This document shows, piece by piece, positions 49,304 through 58,618 of a stretch of 64,000 nt of DNA (positions are counted from its first letter, which is position 1; each line of letters starts with the position of its first letter). Under the pieces are notes generated by a model, which had not been told where the DNA came from, made no database searches, and saw only the letters and a list, made by a program, of their open reading frames with translations. A program made the position numbers and the translations under genes. The DNA is from an uncultured Cohaesibacter sp. (GTDB taxonomy: Bacteria; Pseudomonadota; Alphaproteobacteria; Rhizobiales; Cohaesibacteraceae), in contig NZ_OY761553.1 in assembly GCF_963664735.1 (NCBI RefSeq), forward strand, positions 3,593,001 through 3,657,000, written 5' to 3'.

Positions 49304-52300
49304 CTTTTGCCTCCAGTCCGGCAATCTTCTTCAGCGCCGTGCCGAATTTCGGATAGTTCGCCTTCACGCCATCGTCTAGGTCGATCTCGATCTTCTGCTG
49401 TGCCAGCGGGAAGATCACCTCGCGCTCCCATTCGTTGAGCTCGTCGATCTGTTTGGCGATGACACCGACGTCCTTCAGGGCCTTGGTCTTCTGGGCCTGC
49501 GTTGCCGCTCCATCATCGGCGAGCCTTGAAAGCCGCGCGCGTTCGCCTTCCAGCTTGGTGATGAATTCGCGCAAATAGTCATTCAGCAGCACAGACACAG
49601 TGTCGGAGCGATAGCGGTGCATGTAGATCAGCGCATTGAATGTGCCCTTGGGCGAAGAGAACAGCCAATAGATCGGACGTTTTTTGTAGCGCCTCACATG
49701 GTCGTTGTAGAAATCGCGGGTGAAATATTTCCGGATGTCCTTGCCCAAGGCATCTTCGAGATAGCGCAGGTTCTGTTGGAAATGCGCCTCGCCGAACGTC
49801 ACGCGCAGGAATTTGCGGAAGCGTTCGGTGATGTCGTCATTGAACCAGTCGCTTTCGAGCACGGGGATCACATTGTCCGCGTCGGGCATGAAGGTCGGCT
49901 CGTCAATGCCCTTTTCCTTGAGGGCCTCGAGATAATCCTCCAGCCGCTCGCCCTGATTGGCAAGGATCAGGCCCGGCGCATCGAGGCTGTAGCGGCCAAA
50001 CATGCAGCCCACGGCGTAGGAAAGGAACTCTGCCATGGTATCGCCGCGCAGGCGAGCCTCATTGGTTTCCTCGGAGTTCTTCACGCCATAGCGATAGGCC
50101 GGGTTGCAGGTCAGCGTGATTTCCCCGATCGGCACCTCGGGCGTCAGTTCGTCCTGCAGGCCATAGGCGTCGATGAAGATGCGGTTGTTCTCCTCCTCAA
50201 GGCGCTGCATTTCGGACGTCATGGACTGCCAGTGGGCGCGAAGCGCGCTAAAGCTCTCCGCCAGCGTCTCGCCGCGATGATCCGGCGAGAGCAGCGGGAG
50301 CGCGGTGAAATCCCAGGAGGTTTCGTAGGCGTCCCAGTCGGATTCTGAAAGCTGAACGAGCTCGCCAGTGTTCGACTCTATCTTGGTGCTGGCGCTACCT
50401 TCAACGAGCGGAGTTTTTTTGACCTCCGAGATTCCGTAGTTGAGTGTGGGACTCAACAAATTGAAGTAGTATGCTCCAACTCTGGAATTTATCAGTGCGA
50501 GCCCATGCGTTGTGTTTTCCGCCTCATCGAAAGAAGCCATTGAGGCCGATGAAAACGCAAAGCCGTGCGGATGGTATCGTGCTGAAAAAGATGATGACGA
50601 GATAGCCGTCCAGTTGAGGCCCGGCCGAAAGAAGAAATCAGTGCTAATGATGTAGCGTGACCAATGGTCTCCGGTCTTTTGCGAAATGGCACTCTTAGCT
50701 TCTGACCCGTTATCGAGCCAATTGACTACGCTCTCCTTGTTACTCCCCCATTTCCGGAAAGGCCCGCCGTGGAGACAGGGGTACCACTTGTGTTGCATTG
50801 TTTCATTTGCATTGTGCGCGTCTCTGTTCTGCTTGTTCTCTGAAACCTCGAACCATTGTCGCAAGAAACGGGCATTGTCTCCGATAGCCATCCCTTTCTT
50901 GGCTGTGTATTGGTCTTGAAACTTAGGTTGCTTGAAGTTTTCAAGTGCGCGAAAGCTAATCCAAAACGCAATGGGATGGCCAGGTATCTGCTCAAACACG
51001 CTACTATCACAGACGAACCGTCCGTAATCTTTTTCGAGGAATAGATTTTGGATTGTTTCCGCCTTTCGGACATCGACATGCTTTTCAAACAAACGTCTAT
51101 AGACACCGGATTCTCCTTCAGCGCTTTTCGAGTTTCGCAAAACAAAGGCGACGGTGCCGAAATCCGCGCCAAATAGTCCGCGACCTAACTGGAGCAATGA
51201 GTAGATGTGCTGGGATGACAGCAAATTTTCCCGCAACTTTTCATATGAACTCAAAAACATCCAAGATGGGAGATTGATCATGGCGATCATGCCAGAAGCT
51301 CGTGCGAGGGAGGCAGACCGTTCCATAAACATAGTCAACAGATCGGATTTGCTATCGGGGTAGCTCTCTTTTGCAAACGCACCCAGTTTCGCATTCATCC
51401 CCTTGCTGCCCATATAAGGCGGGTTGGCCACCACCACGTGATACTTCGGCGACAGCGCCTCGGCCATGCGCAGCACGGCGGTGACGCGCGCCTGCACGTC
51501 TTTCAGTAGCAGGTCGCCACTGAGCTCCCGCGCCTCCACCACCCGCAGCGTCTCTGCCGGATCGCTTGAGTGAGGCACGATCAGCGAGCCGAAATTCTTC
51601 GCCTCAGTGAACTGTCCCAGCGTGTCTTTCAAATCCTTGGTAAAGAGGTCATCGCCCACAACTGCGGCCACATCCTGCATCTCGGCGTCGGTGAAGCTCA
51701 CATTTTGCAATACGCAGATGTCGGGTTTCGCCTCCATCCGCAAGAACCGCCGCCGCCCGAGCCTTGCCGCCGCCTTCATGCATAATGCAAAGGCCGCCAG
51801 CGCACCGGCGCGGTCGTCAATCTCAAGCCCGGTCAGGTTATGCGTCAGGATCAGCGCGGGGATCTCGGTCGCCTCATAACCCTCTTCCTCATAGATGGCA
51901 TAGAGCAGGTCAAAGGCATAGGTCAGCATGTGCCCCGAACCGCAGGCGGGATCGCAGAGTTTGATCTCCTCGGGCTTGCCAATCTTGAGGAAGTCCGTCT
52001 CGGGCGCTTCGGGCGCGATGTAATAATCCATCTGCCCGGCGAGCTTGCTGTCGGGTCGGTTCAAGAGCCAGAGCCGCCCCAGCGAGTTCTCCACCAGATA
52101 GCGGACGATCCAGTGCGGGGTGAAGAGCTGCGTCGCGGCGGGGATGTTCTCGGCCGTGATCTTGACATTCTTCTTGAGGCCCGCGAAGACCTGATCCTTC
52201 TTCTCCGAGATATAGAACTGATAGAGCCAGCCGATGATCTCGACATCCTGACACGCGTCCTCGGTCATCACCTCGCGCAGGCGGGCGAGGATGGAGTCTT

Positions 52301-52808
52301 GCGAGAGCAGATCCTCCGGCATCAGCAGCTCGGAATAGTCATCCAGCTTCTCGAACAGGAAGGGCATCGGCCCGTGCCACTGGTTGCAGGCATGCACCAG
52401 CAGCTGGCGATAGGCCTCGGCCTGCGGGTCACGGCTGGGCGTGCGGCCTTCGAGCAGCGCCGCAATGTGGGCTGATGCGCCATCAGGCAGGTTACCCGCC
52501 ATCGCCTCGGACAGAAGTTCGGGCCGGGTCTGTCCATCCGCCGGTGTGACAACGCGGACCTGCGTGTAAGCGTTGGCGTCCATGAAGCGCAGCGCGGTGA
52601 AGCGGTTGAACCATGTATAGGCCACCTGTTCGACGACCTGCTTGCGGCCCTCGCGTTTGATGGCGTTTTCAAGAGCTGTGACCGCCTTGGTATGCTCCCG
52701 CCTTGCTGGCGCACCTTCGGCCAGCACCAGATCAAGCTTGGCCGAGACCTGCTCGATTAGCAGATTGCGGGCGGCCTGAGCAAATTTCTTGAGCGCGTTG
52801 GTATCCAT
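49296..52808 (-). CDS. pglX: BREX adenine-specific DNA methyltransferase PglX
   Basis: A 1,170-residue protein. The methyltransferase core has motif I CDPACGSGHMLTYAF near residue 290 and the N6-adenine motif NPPYMGSKGMNAK near residue 460. A long target-recognition part follows. PglX marks self DNA at an asymmetric site, which lets BREX tell host from phage; the target cannot be read from sequence. The start codon overlaps the brxC stop by one base. Length is usual for BREX-1 PglX. Confidence 0.95.
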   Translation of the reverse strand: MDTNALKKFAQAARNLLIEQVSAKLDLVLAEGAPARREHTKAVTALENAIKREGRKQVVEQVAYTWFNRFTALRFMDANAYTQVRVVTPADGQTRPELLSEAMAGNLPDGASAHIAALLEGRTPSRDPQAEAYRQLLVHACNQWHGPMPFLFEKLDDYSELLMPEDLLSQDSILARLREVMTEDACQDVEIIGWLYQFYISEKKDQVFAGLKKNVKITAENIPAATQLFTPHWIVRYLVENSLGRLWLLNRPDSKLAGQMDYYIAPEAPETDFLKIGKPEEIKLCDPACGSGHMLTYAFDLLYAIYEEEGYEATEIPALILTHNLTGLEIDDRAGALAAFALCMKAAARLGRRRFLRMEAKPDICVLQNVSFTDAEMQDVAAVVGDDLFTKDLKDTLGQFTEAKNFGSLIVPHSSDPAETLRVVEARELSGDLLLKDVQARVTAVLRMAEALSPKYHVVVANPPYMGSKGMNAKLGAFAKESYPDSKSDLLTMFMERSASLARASGMIAMINLPSWMFLSSYEKLRENLLSSQHIYSLLQLGRGLFGADFGTVAFVLRNSKSAEGESGVYRRLFEKHVDVRKAETIQNLFLEKDYGRFVCDSSVFEQIPGHPIAFWISFRALENFKQPKFQDQYTAKKGMAIGDNARFLRQWFEVSENKQNRDAHNANETMQHKWYPCLHGGPFRKWGSNKESVVNWLDNGSEAKSAISQKTGDHWSRYIISTDFFFRPGLNWTAISSSSFSARYHPHGFAFSSASMASFDEAENTTHGLALINSRVGAYYFNLLSPTLNYGISEVKKTPLVEGSASTKIESNTGELVQLSESDWDAYETSWDFTALPLLSPDHRGETLAESFSALRAHWQSMTSEMQRLEEENNRIFIDAYGLQDELTPEVPIGEITLTCNPAYRYGVKNSEETNEARLRGDTMAEFLSYAVGCMFGRYSLDAPGLILANQGERLEDYLEALKEKGIDEPTFMPDADNVIPVLESDWFNDDITERFRKFLRVTFGEAHFQQNLRYLEDALGKDIRKYFTRDFYNDHVRRYKKRPIYWLFSSPKGTFNALIYMHRYRSDTVSVLLNDYLREFITKLEGERARLSRLADDGAATQAQKTKALKDVGVIAKQIDELNEWEREVIFPLAQQKIEIDLDDGVKANYPKFGTALKKIAGLEAKDD

Positions 52809-55800
52809 CAGACAATCACTTTCTTGCCTGCATGGATTTCGGCCAGCAGGGTCTTCTTCACTTCGGTCAGATATTGGTCGACATCCGCCTCATCGCTGAG
52901 GATCGATTTTGGCTTGTTGACCTTGAGTTGGGAGGCCACGACAGTCACAGGCGGTTGAGGCTGCTGCACCGGGGCTTCTCCCAGACCACCCGGATTGGCC
53001 GGCTTCTGCGGTGGGATCGGCTGGGCCAGACGACTGACCTCGGTCACCAGATCCGGCAGCAGCTGATTGCGTGCGGAATGGGCCTTGTCGCGCAACGTCG
53101 GGATCAGCGTGACACTATCAAGCCCGGCCTTCTTACGTTCGATCCGGGCAGTGATCTTGGCCTGACTGTCCGCGTCAAGATCCTGGAACTCCTGCATCTT
53201 GCTGATCGTTTCCGAAACGCTTTCCAGAGCGGACAAGACGGCCTTTCGTTCCTCAATCACCTTCAGATCGACCTTGTTCTTGAGCTCATAAAGGTCGTTC
53301 TTGAGGGTCTGGATCGCAGTGCCCTTGAAGCAATCGGGGTCATTAAGAACGGCACGCAGGGTGCGCAAGGCGTCCGGATCGACATACTCGATATTCGCGG
53401 CATCTCGCTGCATCGTGCGGCGTGCATCGTCATAGATCGCCCGTTGAGTGCCGCCCATAAAGCTGAGGACCTTGTCGAGGATCTCTTCCCTGGCATCGAG
53501 CAGCTCATCCTCGTGCGCAGGGGCGTCTGAGATATACCAATTGGCAGGCTTGCTCTTCATCGAACGCAGCAGGGTTTGGAAAGGGGTAAGCTGAGCAAGG
53601 AATGGGTAGGCGTGAGATTGTCGCGTCAGATCATCCACTCTGGCTTCAAGCGCATCGATGCTGGCGGCCCATTCGGTGCCAAGGCTGCGCGCATCCGTGC
53701 CGGAGGCTGGTTGCGAGAATAGCTCCTGATACAGCTCCTTGGCTTTGCGGATCTCCGCTGCCGTGAATTCAAGCTGCGGGGTCAGCAAGATATTGGCGAT
53801 GGCCTGAGAGTTGTTCAGCTCCTTCGCCAGCGGCGCACCTTCCAGCACGGAACTGTCCTTGCGCGCTTCGATCTTGCCTTTGGTAACAAGGCTGCCGATG
53901 ACACACAACACGGCCGGGGTGGGCCAGCCATAGGGCTTGGAGGTGAAACGCTCGGTCAGATCTTTGACCCTAACCTTCATGCCATTGCGGGCCTGCGCAT
54001 TGATGATGTTCAGGACCTCAAGCTCGGCCTCGCCGAGACCGCCCCCGCTGGCACCGAAGAGCCCGCCGGCATTTTGCACTGACTTGAGAATATCCGCCTC
54101 GGAATAGCTCACTCCACGCAGCATCGGCAGATTTTTGTAGACCCTATCGACCAGGGTCTGGAACGCCTTGATGATGCGCTCCTGAGGATCTTCGCCACCA
54201 ATCTCCAGCTCATCGCCCTGCACGAACAGACGGGCCTCGCCCATCAGTTTGCGGAGCCGCAATTCGAGATCCTTGTGTCGGCGGGAATTCTGCTCACCCT
54301 TTTCCGCAACGATCCGATCACGACCGGGCTGTGGTGAGCCTGTGCGCGATTGACGGATGAACTTGTCGGTCTGTTTATAGAGGATCAGATCACGGTAGAA
54401 GCCCGCATTGGCACCGGTGGCGATTGCCAGTTCCTCGCGCGCCATTGTCGCCATTCGCACTGCGTTGAATTCATCAGCATCCGGGTTCAATGGCGAGACC
54501 AGATTGATCGTGAGCTCATACTCTTTGCCATAGGCATGATCGTCGAGCTTGCGCGTAAAGGGATATTCATTGCCCGTATCGATATGCTTGATCCGACGCT
54601 GGCGCAGGATCGTGTCAAAGGCGAGCGTGTTCAGCTCGTCTGACAGCTCAGAGGGGTCGATATCCAGACTTTTGATCTCGGCCTCGACATCCTTCTCCTC
54701 GTTGGTCAGGAATTCATAAACCTCACCATTGCGCTGGATCAGGGTATTGCGTTCGAGCGTTGACAGCGCTTCCTCGATCTGGCGGCGCTGTCTGGTCTGA
54801 TCGGCATTAAACTGCGATAGCAGCAGGATGCTGATATTGCGTACCGAAGGCTTGAATTCCTTAACATATTTGACGAGGAACAGTGCCTTCAAAACCCGAA
54901 CTGCGAACGGATCTTCAAGGTTTTTCTCGGCGATATGGATACTCTGCTGAACCGATGACTTCAGGGCCGTGCGGATGCCTTCGAACATCAGATCGAAAGT
55001 GGCCAGATCGCCGACCTGCTGATCCTTGAGCTTCTTGGAAACCTCCTGGAACACGCCCAGCATCGAGCGCTCGCCCACCGAGCTGTGCTTGCCTTCAAAC
55101 GCATTGTGCTGCGAGAGAGACGTGATCGCCATCTGAAACAGGTCATATTGGTAGGGCGGGAAAGGATAGCTCGCGATGAACTGGTCGCGGTCGCGATAGT
55201 TTTTCAGCTTGATCGAGCCATCCGCAAAGTCGAACAGGGTCTTGAGGTTGTTTTCCTCGCGATCATGAAGGTTGCCAAGGGTGGCGCGGCCTTCCTCGGT
55301 TTTTGCCAACAGGCGACGCTGGATCACTTCAGCAACATCAGCGGAATTCAGCGGCATCCTGTTTGAAAAACGCGCCTGAATCTTCGAAAAGTCGTTTTCC
55401 TGCTGCTGGGTCATGTCGCCGATCACCGATGCCATATCCTGCTGCGCGGTGACGATGATCCATGCCTGGCCCTTGCATTTTGTATTCAGGCTCTCGGCGA
55501 TGGTTTGCAGGTTCGTCATCAGCTTGACGTTATCGGCGATGTATTGGCCGACCTCATCGACAAAGAAATTCAGGCGAAACCCCTTGGACTGTCCATCAAT
55601 CCACTTTTTCACGGTGGTCGCAAAGTCCTCAATCGATACCCGCGTATCCTTGCGATACTGACTAAGGATGTCAGAGGCATCTGCTGCGTCGCCCCCCGTT
55701 ACCGCGGCAAAAGCCGTTGCGATGTTCTTTCGCTCGAGCAACGCCTGTTCACGCCCGCGTTCCCAATCCTTGCCCGATGCGTTCTTGAAAGCCTGCTTGA

Positions 55801-56332
55801 AGGCCTCAAACAGACCGCGCCCATGCAAATCGCGTTCGAATTGAGCGATATGGGCCTGCTTGCCATAGAAACCACATGTCTCGTCGAAAACTTTCTGAAA
55901 GACTGAAAGCAGCGCATCGACATCCGTTTTCGAGATCACGTCGGCCTTCTGGTCGATGTTGAACAGGATCGATTTTGACGGAATTGAGATGGCCTTGTTG
56001 AGCGCGCCGGCCAGCATTGGCTCGCCTTTGAGCTTTTCAGCAAAGATCTCATGCGCCGTCTTGCTATCCACTTCTCGATTCTCAAGCAGCAGTGCGAGCA
56101 TTTTCAAGAGGTGCGATTTACCCGACCCGAAAAATCCCGAAATCCAAACCCCGTTCGAGGTGTCATAATTGTTGTACGCTTCGAGAAACTGTTCGAGCCG
56201 CTGGCCTATCTCGCCAGTGATGACATATTCATCCAACTCCACGCGAAGGCTTGCTTCATCATCGGCCTTGATGACCCCGTCAATCGCACGATCAACCGGC
56301 TTTTCGAAAATGTCCTTGAGCAAAAGAGCCAT
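52808..56332 (-). CDS. brxC: BREX P-loop ATPase BrxC
   Basis: A 1,174-residue protein. Walker A is GFFGSGKSHLLKML near residue 67, and Walker B-like NFFVDEVGQYIADN near residue 255. It starts MALLLKDIFEKPVDRAIDGV, as in BREX-1 BrxC, and ends in a Pro-rich linker and a small C-terminal domain. BrxC is a core ATPase needed for defence and methylation. It starts 3 bases after brxB in the same operon. Confidence 0.95.
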   Translation of the reverse strand: MALLLKDIFEKPVDRAIDGVIKADDEASLRVELDEYVITGEIGQRLEQFLEAYNNYDTSNGVWISGFFGSGKSHLLKMLALLLENREVDSKTAHEIFAEKLKGEPMLAGALNKAISIPSKSILFNIDQKADVISKTDVDALLSVFQKVFDETCGFYGKQAHIAQFERDLHGRGLFEAFKQAFKNASGKDWERGREQALLERKNIATAFAAVTGGDAADASDILSQYRKDTRVSIEDFATTVKKWIDGQSKGFRLNFFVDEVGQYIADNVKLMTNLQTIAESLNTKCKGQAWIIVTAQQDMASVIGDMTQQQENDFSKIQARFSNRMPLNSADVAEVIQRRLLAKTEEGRATLGNLHDREENNLKTLFDFADGSIKLKNYRDRDQFIASYPFPPYQYDLFQMAITSLSQHNAFEGKHSSVGERSMLGVFQEVSKKLKDQQVGDLATFDLMFEGIRTALKSSVQQSIHIAEKNLEDPFAVRVLKALFLVKYVKEFKPSVRNISILLLSQFNADQTRQRRQIEEALSTLERNTLIQRNGEVYEFLTNEEKDVEAEIKSLDIDPSELSDELNTLAFDTILRQRRIKHIDTGNEYPFTRKLDDHAYGKEYELTINLVSPLNPDADEFNAVRMATMAREELAIATGANAGFYRDLILYKQTDKFIRQSRTGSPQPGRDRIVAEKGEQNSRRHKDLELRLRKLMGEARLFVQGDELEIGGEDPQERIIKAFQTLVDRVYKNLPMLRGVSYSEADILKSVQNAGGLFGASGGGLGEAELEVLNIINAQARNGMKVRVKDLTERFTSKPYGWPTPAVLCVIGSLVTKGKIEARKDSSVLEGAPLAKELNNSQAIANILLTPQLEFTAAEIRKAKELYQELFSQPASGTDARSLGTEWAASIDALEARVDDLTRQSHAYPFLAQLTPFQTLLRSMKSKPANWYISDAPAHEDELLDAREEILDKVLSFMGGTQRAIYDDARRTMQRDAANIEYVDPDALRTLRAVLNDPDCFKGTAIQTLKNDLYELKNKVDLKVIEERKAVLSALESVSETISKMQEFQDLDADSQAKITARIERKKAGLDSVTLIPTLRDKAHSARNQLLPDLVTEVSRLAQPIPPQKPANPGGLGEAPVQQPQPPVTVVASQLKVNKPKSILSDEADVDQYLTEVKKTLLAEIHAGKKVIV

Positions 56333-56335
56333 GGG

Positions 56336-56950
56336 TCAAACCTCATAATTTAAAATGTTGAAAGCGCGGTAATATTTATCGTCGTGCAGTTCGCCGAAAA
56401 GGTCGAGCGAAGCCCCAGTGGCGAGAGCATGGGTATAGCTGCCGGGAAAGAACAGAACAGTGGGTGCAACCTTGGCGGTGCTTTGAAGATTGTTCAGCAC
56501 GTTATGTGATCGGATATAAGGATAGACCTCACCGACACCGGATAAGAAAATCACGCGATGTTCCGTCGCCGCAATTGCCTCGGCAATCTTCGGGATCAGA
56601 TGGGCCTGCGGATCAAGAACACCTTGCAACAATTCCTTGATCTCGGACTTGTCGCTGTCTGCTTCAACTTCGAGGATCTCATCAAGGATCTCACGCTCCT
56701 GGAGAACCTCGATGGCCAGATCGTAAAGACTAAGATCCAGAACCTTGACGCCCGCATGGGAAATTCGCGCAACCAGATCCTTGCGATCCTCATTCATGCT
56801 CAGCCCATCACGCGCCGGAAACGGACAGATGAAGAAGGGCACTTCATTGCCAAGGCCCTGCTTGGTCAAGAAGCGTTCGCTGGTGATCACGCGAAAAAGA
56901 TGCTCTGCTCGCTCCTTACGGTTCATATCAAGTTTCACTTTAAACTCCAT
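56336..56950 (-). CDS. brxB: BREX protein BrxB (DUF1788)
   Basis: A 204-residue protein. The ATG at 56950 overlaps the brxA end by 11 bases; the ATG at 56926 (MNRKERAEHLFRVIT) is also possible, being nearer the usual start of the family. The core RFLTKQGLGNEVPFFICPF and RVIFLSGVGEVYPYIRSHNV, and PTVLFFPGSYTH, are the DUF1788 hallmarks. It is a conserved BREX protein of unclear role. Confidence 0.92.
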   Translation of the reverse strand: MEFKVKLDMNRKERAEHLFRVITSERFLTKQGLGNEVPFFICPFPARDGLSMNEDRKDLVARISHAGVKVLDLSLYDLAIEVLQEREILDEILEVEADSDKSEIKELLQGVLDPQAHLIPKIAEAIAATEHRVIFLSGVGEVYPYIRSHNVLNNLQSTAKVAPTVLFFPGSYTHALATGASLDLFGELHDDKYYRAFNILNYEV

Positions 56951-57548
56951 CGACAGGAACCCCTGGGAAAAGCGCCAGCTCCACGGGGTTCTTGTCTGCA
57001 ATCATGGTTTTCAAGCGGGGCGATAGAATTGCGGTCTGGATCCGGTTGGCTTCGGAAAGAATGCCTGCCTCGCGCATTATCCTGAACGCGACCTGCTGCA
57101 ATTTTGCTCTCGTGCTCGCCTTAATCGCGGACAGCTCCTCATTCAATTCAGCTTTGGCCTCAAACAGCAGATCAAAGCTCTCGCGCGGTAAATCCAACTG
57201 GTAAGACAAATATCGTTCGCGCACGACCTCAAGAGCGAATTCTCTAACAAACCGATAGGCACGGCAGGCCGCAAGCCACAAGAGCGCCTGCCGATCTGCT
57301 CGATCAGCGAACTCTATAAGCAATTCGAGTTCCTCGGTGGAAAGCGTCATCAGACGGTTCGAGATTTCTCTCACAGTCCGTCGGTTTGAAATCGCTTTCG
57401 GCAGACTGGTCGCACCTTCCTGCCTGGCTCTCCGAAGGGTTTCATCCCAAGTCTCTCCTTCCAAATGAAGTCGAGCGATCTCTATGCTTTCGTTGAGAAA
57501 AAGCCCACCGGTCGAGAAGGACATTTTGTATTTTTGAGCTTTTCTCAT
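56940..57548 (-). CDS. brxA: BREX protein BrxA (DUF1819)
   Basis: A 202-residue protein from the ATG at 57548 (MRKAQKYKMSFSTGGLFLNE), one base after the brxR stop. The pattern GGLFLNESIEIARLHLEGET and KLQQVAFRIMREAGILSEAN fits DUF1819, the BrxA family, a DNA-binding protein of type 1 BREX. It lies between brxR and brxB with an 11-base overlap to brxB. Confidence 0.92.
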   Translation of the reverse strand: MRKAQKYKMSFSTGGLFLNESIEIARLHLEGETWDETLRRARQEGATSLPKAISNRRTVREISNRLMTLSTEELELLIEFADRADRQALLWLAACRAYRFVREFALEVVRERYLSYQLDLPRESFDLLFEAKAELNEELSAIKASTRAKLQQVAFRIMREAGILSEANRIQTAILSPRLKTMIADKNPVELALFPGVPVDGV

Positions 57549-57549
57549 T

Positions 57550-58425
57550 TCATGGCGCCTTCCTGCCCAACGCGGCAAAGACCTCATCAGCATTGCGCAA
57601 AATGATGTGCTGATCTTGGGCTGCGCGTATGTCTGGTCGCGTATCAAGACCAAGGCGCTTGAGGTTATAGAAGAGCAGGCATTTCCGAACCGCCAATTCT
57701 GCCGTACCGTCGGTCATGCCATAATCAAGTTCAACGATCCGTCGTTGACTCGAAGACAAATCGGGGTGCGGAGCAATCCGCAGGATGATAGTCTCAAGCC
57801 AATCCGTATCTTCGGCGGGATCGGTCTTTGCTTCATCATTCGGCTTTGCTTCCAGTATACGGCTCAGAACAAAGTCCTTGAACATCTGATCCCGCACGCA
57901 AAAGGAGCGTGCGTGCCAGCGAAATCCATCATGAGCAAGGGCGTGGGGTTCAATCTCACGTCGCGAGGGAGCCTCGGAACTCATCGACTGATAACAAATC
58001 TCCAAACGCCGTCTCTGCGTACAAGCCTGGACCACCGTTCTGACAATTGCGGGGACAAGGCCTCTTGTTGGCAAACTGAGGTGTAAGATCGCAGGCGTTT
58101 CGACTATCCAGTCAGAGTTGGCAATAGGCACCCCATTCGCGGTCGCTTCCAAACTGTCGAGATATTCTCCGGCATCGAGCACTAGATAATGCGGATCGAA
58201 AGCTGAACCCATTACATAGGTTCTGGCGCTTTTGTCATAGAACAGATGATTAGGATGATCGGCAATGTATGAATTAATATCTTTCGACGCCTGCGCTCGG
58301 CTGATTTCCATGACAGACATGAGGTCCGTAAGGCCGATTGAACCATGCCAAAATATTCGGTGTTCAATGAATGAACGTCGTTCTCGCTGCCATCGTGTCA
58401 ATCGTGTTGGAACCAACTCTGTCAT
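57550..58425 (-). CDS. brxR: BREX WYL-domain regulator BrxR
   Basis: A 291-residue protein with an N-terminal winged HTH (SIGLTDLMSVMEISRAQASK) and a WYL domain (YQSMSSEAPSRREIEPHALA and DGFRWHARSFCVRDQMFKDF). BrxR proteins bind the BREX promoter and repress the operon until DNA damage or phage infection. It is the first gene of the operon and ends one base before brxA. The 193 bp upstream to hipA should hold the promoter and operator, though I cannot assign an inverted repeat with certainty. Confidence 0.9.
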   Translation of the reverse strand: MTELVPTRLTRWQRERRSFIEHRIFWHGSIGLTDLMSVMEISRAQASKDINSYIADHPNHLFYDKSARTYVMGSAFDPHYLVLDAGEYLDSLEATANGVPIANSDWIVETPAILHLSLPTRGLVPAIVRTVVQACTQRRRLEICYQSMSSEAPSRREIEPHALAHDGFRWHARSFCVRDQMFKDFVLSRILEAKPNDEAKTDPAEDTDWLETIILRIAPHPDLSSSQRRIVELDYGMTDGTAELAVRKCLLFYNLKRLGLDTRPDIRAAQDQHIILRNADEVFAALGRKAP

Positions 58426-58618
58426 ATGAAGCTTTGCTATTATAAAATTAATATGGGTCTAGAAAAAAGACTGACACCGACGGTTGCATATTGAGTTCCA
58501 ACCAACGCCTTGTCAATTGATTTGTTGGGTGGATTGAAATGGTCACCAGAGCAAGTTTTGACATAGCCAAGATTGGGATGCCTAATACTGGCAACCGTCT
58601 TGTCCGTGGCAGGTTTTG

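Noticed and set aside
51840-53530. Long plus-strand frames opposite pglX and brxC (51840-52475, 52832-53530)
   Set aside because: Shadow frames of the BREX genes. They are rich in Leu, Gly and Arg, without recognised domains.
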